Shown: positions 47,104 through 55,464, counted from the first letter of the stretch. The stretch is 64,000 bases of DNA from Nitrospirota bacterium (GCA_023475105.1 JAMCWJ010000052.1:1-64000), one strand, 5' to 3'. The notes: generated by a model from the letters alone, not told the origin. Numbers and translations are program-made.

Positions 47104-47258
47104 GTGCCATATGTATATATTCTGAGATGTTCAGATGGGTCATACTACACAGGGTCGACGTATAATTTAGAACGACGGTTGGCAGAGCATAATGCACAGA
47201 TTTTGACGGATTTACTGCAAAGAGACTACCCCTAGAATTGGTTTATAGTTGTGAGATG
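47104..47258 (+). pseudogene. Frameshifted, truncated GIY-YIG nuclease (UPF0213-like)
   Basis: Reading from a GTG at 47104 gives PYVYILRCSDGSYYTGSTYN then LERRLAEHN, the start of small GIY-YIG nucleases. After GCACAG the frame must shift by one missing base; the next frame then reads FDGFTAKRLPLELVYSCEM, the expected continuation (homologues have EHQxGRFDGxTxKRLPxxLV). Coding similarity stops near 47258, so the C-terminal third is also lost. It lies in the AT-rich stretch directly after thyX. No function is expected. Confidence 0.8.
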
Positions 47259-47463
47259 TCCCCTCTCCCTCATGGATTCCTGTGCACCGCTGTGTGACCT
47301 TCCGGGACAAACCGGGTCATCCCCGGGAATCCCGGCGCCTCCGCCGTCACCCCCAAAAGCCCCCTCTGTCGTCCTGCATTCGGACCCGTTGCGGCAGAGG
47401 TGTGAGTCGCAGAAAAATCTGCTATGATAAAAAAACCTTTTCTGCTATACAAGGGGATAAGGC
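47259..47463. other. Intergenic region before the M56-type peptidase gene
   Basis: It contains a GC-rich palindromic patch (CCGGGTCATCCCCGGGAATCCCGG) and a pair of direct repeats TCTGCTAT about 23 nt apart, just upstream of the peptidase gene. No clear promoter hexamers or coding region were identified. Confidence 0.4.
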
Positions 47464-48453
47464 ATGACCTTAGCGAACTTTCTTGATTCCTACATCGGCA
47501 GGTATATTGTCCAGGCGTGCTGCCACTCCCTGGTCGCAGCGCTCGTCGCAGACAGGGCTATCCAGGCCTGGAGAATCACCGATCCGCTCGTACAGCAGCG
47601 GTTCAGCCTGATCGTCGTGCTCTTTCCGATCGTTTCCTTCCCGGCCTACCAAATGATAAACCCGGAGAGGGGATCGCTCTCTTTCAGGCTGGAAGCGCTC
47701 TTCGACAGCGGCAGGTGGCTGAATATGGAGTTATGGGGAATAATTCCGTTGAATGTCGTCTTCGTCTGTATCCTTTCCGTCACCGCCTTTGTCTTTCTTT
47801 TCCAGGAGATGATCCCCGTTGTGAAACATACCGTTGAATCGCGGGGGCCGGCATCCCCGGAGGAAGAACCCGTTGATCCGGTCGTGGGCAAGGCGCTCGA
47901 GCATCTCCCCGGCGGAATGCCCCGGGTCTCCGTGATAGAAGAAGATGAGTTCATCCTCTTTTCCTCCACGGGCAGAAGCCCGACGGTCTTCCTCTCGAGA
48001 GGCCTGATCGACCTGCTGAACGGCGAGCAGCTCAGGGCCGCGGTCGCACACGAGGCTGCACACATTGCGAGGAACAGGCGTCCTCTGCTCATCATCGTGT
48101 TTCTTATCCGAATCCTCATGTTCTTCAACCCTGTGGTCCTCGTCGAATTCAGGCGCATCATCCAGGAAGAGGAAAAGGTGTGCGATGACATCGCCGTCCG
48201 TTTCACACACAAACCCCGGGCGCTGGCCGAAGTCCTGAGGAAATTCAACTCTGAAAGGGAAGACCTCAGCCTCGAAACGATAAAGAAGCCCTCTGCGCTC
48301 GGGGCCGCCCTCGAAGACTACAGCCATAACGTGCATCTTGAAAGCAGGATCAAGAGACTCGAAGAGGGGCCGCCGCACAGGACGGGGGGAGAGTGGGTGA
48401 AGTTCCTCCTCACGCTTGCGGTGATTGTTGCGATCAACTATTTTGTTGTTTGA
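47464..48453 (+). CDS. M56-type membrane metallopeptidase
   Basis: A 329-aa membrane protein with N-terminal hydrophobic helices (about residues 45-60 and 95-115) and a zinc-protease domain. The site reads LRAAVAHEAAHIARNRRPLL (HExxH as HEAAH), followed by another hydrophobic helix and the downstream Glu in EEEKVCDDIAVRF. This is the BlaR1/MecR1-HtpX-like arrangement, but there is no sensor domain. The substrate is unknown. It is followed 15 nt later by a small exported protein gene. Confidence 0.88.
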   Translation: MTLANFLDSYIGRYIVQACCHSLVAALVADRAIQAWRITDPLVQQRFSLIVVLFPIVSFPAYQMINPERGSLSFRLEALFDSGRWLNMELWGIIPLNVVFVCILSVTAFVFLFQEMIPVVKHTVESRGPASPEEEPVDPVVGKALEHLPGGMPRVSVIEEDEFILFSSTGRSPTVFLSRGLIDLLNGEQLRAAVAHEAAHIARNRRPLLIIVFLIRILMFFNPVVLVEFRRIIQEEEKVCDDIAVRFTHKPRALAEVLRKFNSEREDLSLETIKKPSALGAALEDYSHNVHLESRIKRLEEGPPHRTGGEWVKFLLTLAVIVAINYFVV

Positions 48454-48468
48454 TGAAAGGGGTGAAGC

Positions 48469-48996
48469 GTGCGTAAGAACGTTCGGGGGTTCCTGTATTT
48501 TGCGGTGACCATCGCGATCCTCGTCGGGGTGCTCCGGGTCACGAACTGGCTGCCCGAGGTGCTCCAGGGGGGCATGATGAAGAGTTACGGCAGCATCGAA
48601 GACGTGAAATCGGACCTGGGCGTCAGGGACATTTATGTTCCTTCTTACTTCCCCCAGAATCTTGCCTGGCCCCCTTCGAGGATCCTGGCGCAGTCGAGAC
48701 CCTTTCTTGCGGTCGTGATGGAGTTCACGCAGGGGAAGACCGGCGACGTCGCCCTCGTCATATCCCAGGCCGCAGACAAACGCTTCGCCCCGGACGGAAC
48801 GATAGCGATACTGCAGATAAAAGACCAAGTGAATTATACCCTGAAGGGGCGGACTGCCCTGCTTGAAGTCGGGACATGCGGGAACGAAATCCCCTGCAGC
48901 AGGATTTCCTGGGACGAAGCGAACTACAGGATCAGTCTGACGATAAAGGCGCCCCCTTTCGAACTGGTGAAAATCGCGGACAGTATGCTGCGCTGA
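48469..48996 (+). CDS. Membrane-anchored protein of unknown function
   Basis: An unrecognised 175-aa protein with an N-terminal signal-anchor (FLYFAVTIAILVGVLRV) and a globular part of about 140 residues. DIYVPSYFPQNLAWPPSRIL and CGNEIPCSRISWDEANYRISL are the most distinctive stretches; two cysteines in CGNEIPC could form a disulfide. The GTG start is 15 nt after the peptidase stop and preceded by AAAGGGG, so it probably belongs to the peptidase transcript. It might be a substrate or partner, but no evidence shows this. Confidence 0.8.
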   Translation: MRKNVRGFLYFAVTIAILVGVLRVTNWLPEVLQGGMMKSYGSIEDVKSDLGVRDIYVPSYFPQNLAWPPSRILAQSRPFLAVVMEFTQGKTGDVALVISQAADKRFAPDGTIAILQIKDQVNYTLKGRTALLEVGTCGNEIPCSRISWDEANYRISLTIKAPPFELVKIADSMLR

Positions 48997-49115
48997 CCCG
49001 CGCCGCTCAAGATGCCGGACCATGGCCGGAAGGCGAACCCTCGCGCCGGTCAATCCCTTTGACTTTCATTATTTTTTTAGGATCTTCCTCTCATCCCCGT
49101 AGGACAATTTTCCCC

Positions 49116-49166
49116 TTGAAATAGGAACTTCTTCCAATTATATTCCCTGCGAACCTCTGCTATAAA
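49116..49166 (+). promoter_or_regulatory. Promoter region of the cytochrome gene cluster
   Basis: TTGAAA (49116-49121) and TATATT (49139-49144) have an exact 17-bp spacer. A second, extended -10 (TGCTATAAA, -10 at 49161-49166) lies just downstream. The first gene begins at 49202 behind a strong AAAGGAGG ribosome site. Confidence 0.6.
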
Positions 49167-49201
49167 TAAATTAGAAGAGAAGAGAAAGGAGGTGGAATAC
49201 G

Positions 49202-49546
49202 ATGTTCAGGTACAAAGGAGGACGAAAGGTTGGAAAGGGGACCTACTGGAACATTTCGAACGGAAGCCGGATCGACATTGCCGATGAAGGGACGCTTCCG
49301 GGGGACGCCAACACGACGTACACCAGATTTCCACCGGGTATTGTGCTCCTTGCAGGCCCCGCAATAGGACTGTTGTATGTCATCGCCATGCCTTTCATCG
49401 CACTCGGGACCATCGCGGCCCTGATAGGGAAAAAGCTTGTGACCGGACTTGCCGGTCTGCTCGGGAATCTCGTCTCATTCGGGTGGAGACCGAGTGAGGC
49501 CAACCTGACAGGCAAGAAGAAGGGGAAAAAGAAGACACCCAAATAA
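49202..49546 (+). CDS. Small membrane protein of the cytochrome cluster, paralogue 1
   Basis: An unrecognised 114-aa protein with a polar N-terminal third, two adjacent hydrophobic stretches (PPGIVLLAGPAIGLLYVIAMPFIALGTIAALIG) and a lysine-rich C-terminus. Its ending, LVSFGWRPSEANLTGKKKGKKK, closely resembles that of the next gene (ASFGWRPTEAYLAGKKKKKE), so the two are paralogues despite different N-termini. AAAGGAGGTGG gives a strong ribosome site. It is first in the operon-like run leading to the multiheme cytochrome and NrfD-like genes. Function unknown. Confidence 0.85.
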   Translation: MFRYKGGRKVGKGTYWNISNGSRIDIADEGTLPGDANTTYTRFPPGIVLLAGPAIGLLYVIAMPFIALGTIAALIGKKLVTGLAGLLGNLVSFGWRPSEANLTGKKKGKKKTPK

Positions 49547-49586
49547 GCGGAAAGGGCACGACAGGCCCTTGGGAGAGGAGGATACG

Positions 49587-49982
49587 ATGAACACGCTTTA
49601 CGACTATTTGACCCATATCAAGGGGGTAGAGTATCTGATCTCGGTTGCATTCATCGCCGTATACATCGTGTATGCGGAGGTGCTGAAGCCAAAGCCTTTC
49701 AAGACCCTGAAGGAAGGGGGAAGGGAAGACCTGGAATTCGTGAAAAGTCACCGGGACGCTGCCAGGACGACCATCAAGAGAATCGTCGCGGCCCCGTTTA
49801 TCGGTCTGGGCTACATCGTGATGCTTCCCTTTGCCTTCGCCTTTGCCGTAGGCGCCGCCGCGCTCAACGGCGTACTGGGTCTGGCAGGGAGAAGCGCATC
49901 CTTCGGCTGGAGGCCCACTGAGGCATATCTCGCCGGCAAAAAGAAAAAGAAGGAAGAGAAAAAAGAGGATGAAACGAAATAA
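49587..49982 (+). CDS. Small membrane protein of the cytochrome cluster, paralogue 2
   Basis: An unrecognised 131-aa protein with an N-terminal transmembrane helix (VEYLISVAFIAVYIVYAEVL), a second hydrophobic region (FIGLGYIVMLPFAFAFAVGAAALNG) and a lysine/glutamate-rich tail after SFGWRPTEAYLAGKKK. The second half aligns with the preceding gene. The ATG at 49587 has GGAGAGGAGG upstream; the track start adds six residues. Similar small proteins could anchor or assemble the redox complex, but that is inference. Confidence 0.85.
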   Translation: MNTLYDYLTHIKGVEYLISVAFIAVYIVYAEVLKPKPFKTLKEGGREDLEFVKSHRDAARTTIKRIVAAPFIGLGYIVMLPFAFAFAVGAAALNGVLGLAGRSASFGWRPTEAYLAGKKKKKEEKKEDETK

Positions 49983-50080
49983 CCTGAATACCTGTACCGA
50001 AGGAAACATCGGCGGTTCCCCGGGAGGAGATGCCGGGAAGGTCGAAAGCCGCGGGAACTGCCGAACAGGAGGCACCTTAT

Positions 50081-50548
50081 ATGAAAAAAATGATTCTTAT
50101 AGTCCTCATTGTCAGCGCTCTTCTCTCCTTTGCCGCCTCACTGTATGCGGGAAGCCCGGCAAAGGCCCCGGATGTGGTCACCCTTGACACGCTGAAGGAC
50201 AAATACGAGCCTGTTCTGTTCACCCATGAGCGGCATACCGGCCTCGCGGGAAACTGCGGCGTCTGTCATCACGAACACGGCAATAACGGAAGTCTTCCGT
50301 GCAAAAGCTGCCATTCCCTTGACGCTGCAGCATTCAAAAACTCGGTTACTCATAATTTTAGTGCCTGCAAGAGTTGTCACGGCGCATATTCTCCCGAGAA
50401 CCCCGGGATTCCCGGACTCAAGGTTGCATATCATACCCAGTGCTTCAAGTGCCACCGGGGAATGGGTGATGTCGGCAAAGGGCCTCAGGGCTGCACTGAG
50501 CTCTGTCATGCGAAAAGAGACGTGACGATGAGCAAGAAATCCCAATAA
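50081..50548 (+). CDS. Multiheme cytochrome c (class III-like)
   Basis: A periplasmic 155-aa cytochrome with a signal peptide (MILIVLIVSALLSFAASLYA). It has four CxxCH motifs (CGVCH, CKSCH twice, CFKCH) and a fifth, expanded CTELCH (Cx3CH), with additional HxxH-type histidines (FTHERH, THNF) as likely distal ligands. The spacing suits the cytochrome c3/c7-like group. AGGAGG precedes the ATG at 50081; the track start adds 17 residues. Its position before Fe-S and NrfD-like subunits suggests it receives electrons from that complex. Confidence 0.92.
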   Translation: MKKMILIVLIVSALLSFAASLYAGSPAKAPDVVTLDTLKDKYEPVLFTHERHTGLAGNCGVCHHEHGNNGSLPCKSCHSLDAAAFKNSVTHNFSACKSCHGAYSPENPGIPGLKVAYHTQCFKCHRGMGDVGKGPQGCTELCHAKRDVTMSKKSQ

Positions 50549-50571
50549 TCCTTGTTTTAAAGGAGGCTTTT

Positions 50572-51582
50572 ATGGCGAAGACACCTGAAAAACACGTTGT
50601 AGACGAAACGAGCTCCGCACCGAAAGACGGCGGAAACGGCCTTAAGGAAGCCGCCCCAGGGAGGATTTCCCGGAGATGCTTTCTGGGGACCGTGACCGCG
50701 GCCGGGGCTTCCGCCCTCATCAGCCCTTCCGCGCTGAACGCTGCAGGGGAGTTTGCCGGCTGGCCGAACCGCTTCGGCATGCTCACCGACCTGACCGCAT
50801 GTGTGGGGTGCCGCAGCTGCGAGAAGGCCTGCAACGAAGCGAATAATCTTCCCAACCCCTCGACTTCCTTCGATGACCCGTCGGTTTTCAACGAGGTGAG
50901 GAGACCGACGGCAAAGGCATATACCGTCGTCAACAGGTACCAGGACCCCAAAGACAAAAACAAGTTCGTCTACCGTAAGATACAGTGCAACCATTGCAAC
51001 GAACCGGGATGCGCCACCGCCTGCCCGATACACGCGTACAATAAGACGCCCGAAGGGCCCGTCACCTACAACGAGGACCTCTGCTTCGGGTGCAGATACT
51101 GCATGACTGCCTGTCCCTTCTATGTGCCGGCCTATGACTACGACAGCGCACTCGAACCGAAGATCGTGAAATGCACGATGTGCTACGGCAGAGTGAAGGC
51201 CGGAGGAATCCCGGCTTGTGCAGAGACCTGCCCGACGGGGGCCATCACCTTCGGCAAGAGGGAAGACCTCCTCAAGCTCGCAAGGGAAAAGATCACAAAA
51301 AACCCCGACAGGTATATCGATCACATTTACGGCGAAAAGGAAGCGGGAGGGACAAGCTGGATGTACATCTCAGGGGTCCCGTTCGGTCAGCTGGGCTTTC
51401 CGACGAACATACCGAACAAGCCCCTTGTCGAAGAAACGAAGGGGTTCCTTTCGGCAGTGCCTCTGGTCCTTACCGTCTGGCCCGCCCTCTTCGGAATGTG
51501 TTACGCGGCTCTGCGCCACAGGGATGAAGTGGAAGAGGAAAAGGCCAAATCCAAGAAGAATGAGGAGGAGAAAAATGGCTAA
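50572..51582 (+). CDS. Tat-exported 4Fe-4S protein with C-terminal membrane anchor (HybA/HmcB-like)
   Basis: A 336-aa electron-transfer subunit. The twin-arginine signal is ISRRCFLGTVTAAGASALI. Four cysteine clusters follow: CVGCRSCEKAC, CNHCNEPGCATAC, CFGCRYCMTACPF and CTMCYGRVKAGGIPACAETCP, the pattern of DmsB/HybA/HmcB proteins with four 4Fe-4S centres. A hydrophobic segment near residue 300 (AVPLVLTVWPALFGMCYAAL) should anchor it, as in HybA and HmcB. It overlaps the NrfD-like gene by 8 nt, so they likely form one complex. Confidence 0.93.
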   Translation: MAKTPEKHVVDETSSAPKDGGNGLKEAAPGRISRRCFLGTVTAAGASALISPSALNAAGEFAGWPNRFGMLTDLTACVGCRSCEKACNEANNLPNPSTSFDDPSVFNEVRRPTAKAYTVVNRYQDPKDKNKFVYRKIQCNHCNEPGCATACPIHAYNKTPEGPVTYNEDLCFGCRYCMTACPFYVPAYDYDSALEPKIVKCTMCYGRVKAGGIPACAETCPTGAITFGKREDLLKLAREKITKNPDRYIDHIYGEKEAGGTSWMYISGVPFGQLGFPTNIPNKPLVEETKGFLSAVPLVLTVWPALFGMCYAALRHRDEVEEEKAKSKKNEEEKNG

Positions 51583-52813
51583 CGGAACCATCGCCAGAAC
51601 AGACAATTTCCGATCCTGGTTCATGGAAAAACTCCTGATGGGCATGACTTGGCCCGAATACATGAGGACCCTGATTACGCCCTTCAACGTGATAGCCGCA
51701 GGCATACTGGCCATAGGATTGCCCCTTATCGCAATGAGGTTCTATATCGGGTTGTCCCTGGTGACGCACAGCTCGAACGAGTATCCCTGGGGCCTCTTCC
51801 TCGGCTGGGGGCTCTTCGGGGGCGTGCCCCTGTCCGCCACCGGGTTTGTCATGGCCACCGCCTACTATATCTTCGGTTTCAAAAGATACCACCCAATCGT
51901 GAGGCTTGCCGTGCTCACCGGACTCCTGGGCTATTTCTTCGCGGTCGTCTATCTTCTCACCGACCTCGGCAGGCCGTGGCGCATCTACTACCCCATGGGC
52001 GTGGCGTTCGGCACCGCCTCTGTACTGTTCCTTGTAGCATGGCACGTCGCCACCTACCTCACGGTCCAGCTCGTCGAATTCAGCCCCGCCGTTCTGGAGT
52101 GGCTGAAGTCGCGCAGGGTCCGCAGATGGGCGCTCAGAGTGACCATCGGAATGACCATCGCAGGCATCATCCTCTCGACGCTCCACCAATCGGCCCTCGG
52201 CGCCATGTTCCTTCTCGCACCGGGGAAGGTCCATCCGCTCTGGTTTTCCTCGTATATACCGGTCCTCTACCTGAGTTCGAGCGTCTACGCGGCCCTCTCG
52301 ATGGTGATAGTGGTGAGCACGCTCTCTGCCCGTTTCCTGAAAGACAAATGCGGCAAGACCTTTCTCTCGAGCCTGCCCAAACTGACGCTGGGACTCGGCA
52401 AAGGCGCGGCCATCGCCATATACGTGTACTTTGCGATAAAGGTCATCGCCCTTACCCATGACAGCAACTGGCACCTTCTGAACACGGGCTACGGCTACTG
52501 GTATCTCGTCGAGATATTCCTGCTCGTCCTCGCCCCCGCCCTCATCTACAGCATCGGGTTCAAGAAACGCAGCGTCAATACGGTGAGGTTTGCGGCTTTT
52601 CTCGCGGTCTTCGGCGTGGTCATGAACAGGATCAACATCGCGATCATTACCTTTAACTGGAACCTTCCCCACCACTTCGCGCACATTATTCCTCCCTGGA
52701 AAGAAGTGGCGGTCGTGCTCTGCATCGCGACGATCCACGTGCTTGTGTTCCGCTGGATCCTGAACAGGATGCCCGTTCTGAGAGAAGAATCCGACTATGA
52801 AGACGCTCACTGA
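51575..52813 (+). CDS. NrfD/HybB-like polytopic membrane subunit
   Basis: A 412-aa integral membrane protein of the NrfD/PsrC/HybB family, the quinone- or quinol-reactive subunit of many respiratory complexes. About ten hydrophobic helices are visible. PWGLFLGWGLFGGVPLSATGFV, LLTDLGRPWRIYYPM, STLHQSALGAMFLL and GVVMNRINIAIITFNW are typical of the HybB/HmcC branch. The ATG at 51575 was used; the track ORF extends 357 nt upstream inside the Fe-S gene. Together with the two preceding genes it resembles the CbcSTU-type cytochrome complex of Geobacter. Confidence 0.92.
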   Translation: MANGTIARTDNFRSWFMEKLLMGMTWPEYMRTLITPFNVIAAGILAIGLPLIAMRFYIGLSLVTHSSNEYPWGLFLGWGLFGGVPLSATGFVMATAYYIFGFKRYHPIVRLAVLTGLLGYFFAVVYLLTDLGRPWRIYYPMGVAFGTASVLFLVAWHVATYLTVQLVEFSPAVLEWLKSRRVRRWALRVTIGMTIAGIILSTLHQSALGAMFLLAPGKVHPLWFSSYIPVLYLSSSVYAALSMVIVVSTLSARFLKDKCGKTFLSSLPKLTLGLGKGAAIAIYVYFAIKVIALTHDSNWHLLNTGYGYWYLVEIFLLVLAPALIYSIGFKKRSVNTVRFAAFLAVFGVVMNRINIAIITFNWNLPHHFAHIIPPWKEVAVVLCIATIHVLVFRWILNRMPVLREESDYEDAH

Positions 52814-53007
52814 TACGGATACGCGCCTTACACCAGGGCCGGCGGAGTCCGGTCCCGGCAGGGGTATTCACCGGAACGGAGCGAACGCCTCCGCGGTTTT
52901 GCCGGGCCGCGGCACGCTTCTTCCGGCGTCCGGGAACGTAACTGCATGCATTAGGGTATCGTTCTGCTTTCCCTCGGTATACTTTAAGTGCTTGCAAGGG
53001 GGTATCT

Positions 53008-54456
53008 ATGCAAAAAATAAGAAGAATACTCGTTGTTTTGATACCGCTGTTGCTTGCGGGCGCCGCTCTCACTGACGGGGCGGACGCCAAAGATATCGTC
53101 CTGTCCGACGAGGCCGGAACTTGTCTGGGATGCCACGGAAAGCAGGGAATAGTGAAGACCTTCGAAAACGGGGAATTGCTTTCGGCATATGTAAGCCCGG
53201 AGAAGTTCGCAGCTTCGGTCCATAATTTCCTGCCCTGCTCCGGATGCCATAGCGATTTTTCATCGGACAATCATCCATCGAGGAGGTTCAGAAGCAAGAA
53301 GCAGTACCAGATAAAGACCTCCCGGGAATGCAGACGCTGCCATGGGGACCAGCAGCTGAAGGAGAACCCCATCCATGCCGGCCTGCTCCGTGCGGAAGGA
53401 GAGGGAAAACCCGCTGTCTGCACCGAATGCCACGGCGCTCACTCGGTCAGTCCGATAAAGGGAGGCAAGGTCTTCGCCAGTGAGACGCAGTACTGCCTCG
53501 GCTGCCATGGGCATCCTCTCTCCATGGCTTTCAGAAACGGAGAACAGCTGTCCCTCTCCGTAGACAAGAAATTGCTCGATACGTCGGTACATGGCAAGCT
53601 CAGCTGTTCGGACTGTCATTACGGCTTTTCCTCCGAAGAACACCCGCAGCGGATCTTCAAGAGCGGAAGGGAATACACGCTCGCCTCTTCGGAGAGCTGC
53701 AGACGATGCCATTTCGACAAGTACAGCAAGACGATCGAAAGCATCCATTACACCGTGCTCAGCAAGGGGAACCTGAAGGCCCCGGTCTGCACCGATTGCC
53801 ACGGCGCGCACTCGATATCAGGGGGAAGCAGGGAGAGATCGCTCACCACAAAGAGGTGTCAGCGCTGCCATCCGGCAATATACGATGTGTACGCGAGAAG
53901 CATCCACGGCAAGGCCCTCTTCGATGAGAAGAACCAGGATGTCCCCGTCTGCATCGACTGCCACAAAGCGCACGACATATTGAATCCCCACACGCTCGAT
54001 TACCGGGAGAGGATCCCGACCATGTGCAGCAATTGCCACGCGAACAAGGCGATCATGGGGAAATACGGTCTCTCGACGGACGTGGTGAAGACCTATCTCT
54101 CGGACTTCCACGGCGTGACCCTCGGCTTTTACCGGAAGCAGCGCGAGTCCCTCGATAAACCCGCCCGGCCGATCGCCGTCTGCACCGATTGCCACGGCAC
54201 CCATAACATAACCAGCACGCGCGGCACCGATGCGGCAGTCCTGAAGGCAAACCTGGTGCAGAGATGCCAGCAGTGCCACAAAGACGCGCCGAGGGATTTC
54301 CCCAACACCTGGTTGTCCCATTACGAACCGAACATGAAAAGCGCGCCCCTCGTGTTTCTGGTGAATCTCCTCTACAAGATATTTATCCCGGTGCTTGTGG
54401 TGGGTTTGTTCCTCCAGATCCTGCTGCATATATGGCGCTATGCGGTGGACAGATGA
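53008..54456 (+). CDS. Thirteen-heme membrane-anchored cytochrome c
   Basis: A 482-aa exported cytochrome with signal peptide (ILVVLIPLLLAGAALTDG) and a C-terminal transmembrane helix (LVFLVNLLYKIFIPVLVVGLFLQILLHI). Thirteen CxxCH motifs are present: CLGCH, CSGCH, CRRCH, CTECH, CLGCH, CSDCH, CRRCH, CTDCH, CQRCH, CIDCH, CSNCH, CTDCH and CQQCH. The first two four-heme blocks are tandem repeats (CSGCHSDFSSDNHP against CSDCHYGFSSEEHP). GCAAGGGGG precedes the ATG. The cytochrome b gene follows 13 nt later, so quinol-linked electron transfer is likely. Confidence 0.95.
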   Translation: MQKIRRILVVLIPLLLAGAALTDGADAKDIVLSDEAGTCLGCHGKQGIVKTFENGELLSAYVSPEKFAASVHNFLPCSGCHSDFSSDNHPSRRFRSKKQYQIKTSRECRRCHGDQQLKENPIHAGLLRAEGEGKPAVCTECHGAHSVSPIKGGKVFASETQYCLGCHGHPLSMAFRNGEQLSLSVDKKLLDTSVHGKLSCSDCHYGFSSEEHPQRIFKSGREYTLASSESCRRCHFDKYSKTIESIHYTVLSKGNLKAPVCTDCHGAHSISGGSRERSLTTKRCQRCHPAIYDVYARSIHGKALFDEKNQDVPVCIDCHKAHDILNPHTLDYRERIPTMCSNCHANKAIMGKYGLSTDVVKTYLSDFHGVTLGFYRKQRESLDKPARPIAVCTDCHGTHNITSTRGTDAAVLKANLVQRCQQCHKDAPRDFPNTWLSHYEPNMKSAPLVFLVNLLYKIFIPVLVVGLFLQILLHIWRYAVDR

Positions 54457-54469
54457 AAAGGAGCGAAAG

Positions 54470-55228
54470 ATGAAAGAGAAAGAGACGGGTATGGGAGAGA
54501 GGATAAGGAGATTCAGCACCTCCCTCATTGTCGAACACTGGGTGCACGTGTTTGCTTTCGTGGTCCTCGTCGTGACCGGGATATCCCAGAAATTCTTTTC
54601 CCTCGACCTTTCCCGGTGGCTCATCCTGAAGCTCGGCGGTATCGATAACGTCAGACTGATCCATCGCTGCGCCGGGATTGTCTTCATGGTCGCTGCGTCA
54701 GTGCATATTGTCGGCGCATCCGTGGGTATCGTCCTCAAAAAGAGACAGCCGTCAATGGTCATCACCAAGAACGACCTAACCGACGCCGTTCGCGATCTCC
54801 GGTACTACCTCGGGGCCGAAAATTCTCCCGCACTGTGCGACCGTTACACCTACAAGCAGAAATTCGAATATTGGGGCATTCTTACGGGGGGTCTTCTGAT
54901 GATCGCTACGGGGCTTGTCCTGTGGTTCCCCACCTTCGTGGTCGGATTTCTTCCCGGACAGGTCATTCCCGTGGCAAAGGCGCTCCACTCCAACGAGGCC
55001 CTCGTCATTATCCTTCTCATAGCGGTATGGCATATCTATAACTCCATATTCAGTCCCGAGGTCTTCCCGCTCGACACGAGTATCTTTACGGGGTATATCT
55101 CGAGAGAAAGAATGTCCCGTGAGCATCCCCTCGAGCTGATGCGGATCGAAAACCGGACCCAGGATGAGGCGGGCAGGAAACGCCGCAGGAAGGCCCGCAA
55201 GCTCGAAACGGAGGAAATGTCCCGATAA
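54470..55228 (+). CDS. Cytochrome b (b561/FdhI-like)
   Basis: A 252-aa membrane protein with four main hydrophobic helices and histidines placed as b-heme ligands: IVEHWVHVFAFVV, VRLIHRCAGIVFM, ALHSNEALVIILL and AVWHIYNSIF. This is the cytochrome b561/formate dehydrogenase gamma-type fold that exchanges electrons with quinones. It is coupled to the 13-heme cytochrome just upstream. The cytoplasmic C-terminus is basic. The ATG at 54470 follows AGGAGCGAAAG; the track start adds 25 residues inside the preceding gene. Confidence 0.92.
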   Translation: MKEKETGMGERIRRFSTSLIVEHWVHVFAFVVLVVTGISQKFFSLDLSRWLILKLGGIDNVRLIHRCAGIVFMVAASVHIVGASVGIVLKKRQPSMVITKNDLTDAVRDLRYYLGAENSPALCDRYTYKQKFEYWGILTGGLLMIATGLVLWFPTFVVGFLPGQVIPVAKALHSNEALVIILLIAVWHIYNSIFSPEVFPLDTSIFTGYISRERMSREHPLELMRIENRTQDEAGRKRRRKARKLETEEMSR

Positions 55229-55271
55229 ACGGCGTCCCGGCGCCAAAATTCGTTATCAAGAAAACCCGATA

Positions 55272-55398
55272 CCGCGTGAGGACGGCATTCTCTCTCATTC
55301 TCGCTTCGCTCCGAGGCGCCGGGCCGCCTCACCCCAAAAGGTGAGGCGATACGGCCCGCTGAAAACCATTCGAATGCATCCTCACGCAGAGTTGATGG
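55272..55398 (-). repeat. Dispersed intergenic repeat, copy C
   Basis: About 127 bp, in reverse orientation relative to copy A. Its complement reads GCGTGAGGATGCATTC, the central GCCTCACC ttttgg GGTGAGGC hairpin, and the right end GAATGCCGTCCTCACGC, giving a better matched terminal inverted repeat than copy A. It lies between the cytochrome b gene and the promoter of the heme-sensor kinase. Confidence 0.87.
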
Positions 55399-55421
55399 TG
55401 GATTTGGGTGCGGCTCTTCGC

Positions 55422-55448
55422 TTGACATTCCTCCTAGGGTGGTATAAC
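55422..55448 (+). promoter_or_regulatory. Promoter of the heme-sensor kinase gene
   Basis: TTGACA (55422-55427) and TATAAC (55443-55448) are separated by 15 bp, slightly short. The kinase ATG at 55465 leaves a leader of about 10 nt with only a weak AAAGAG ribosome site. It directly follows repeat copy C. Confidence 0.5.
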
Positions 55449-55464
55449 GTACAAATAAAGAGAT

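Noticed and set aside
51470-52810. Minus-strand ORF of 446 aa
   Set aside because: Shadow of the NrfD-like gene; composition is dominated by charged residues from the complement of hydrophobic codons.
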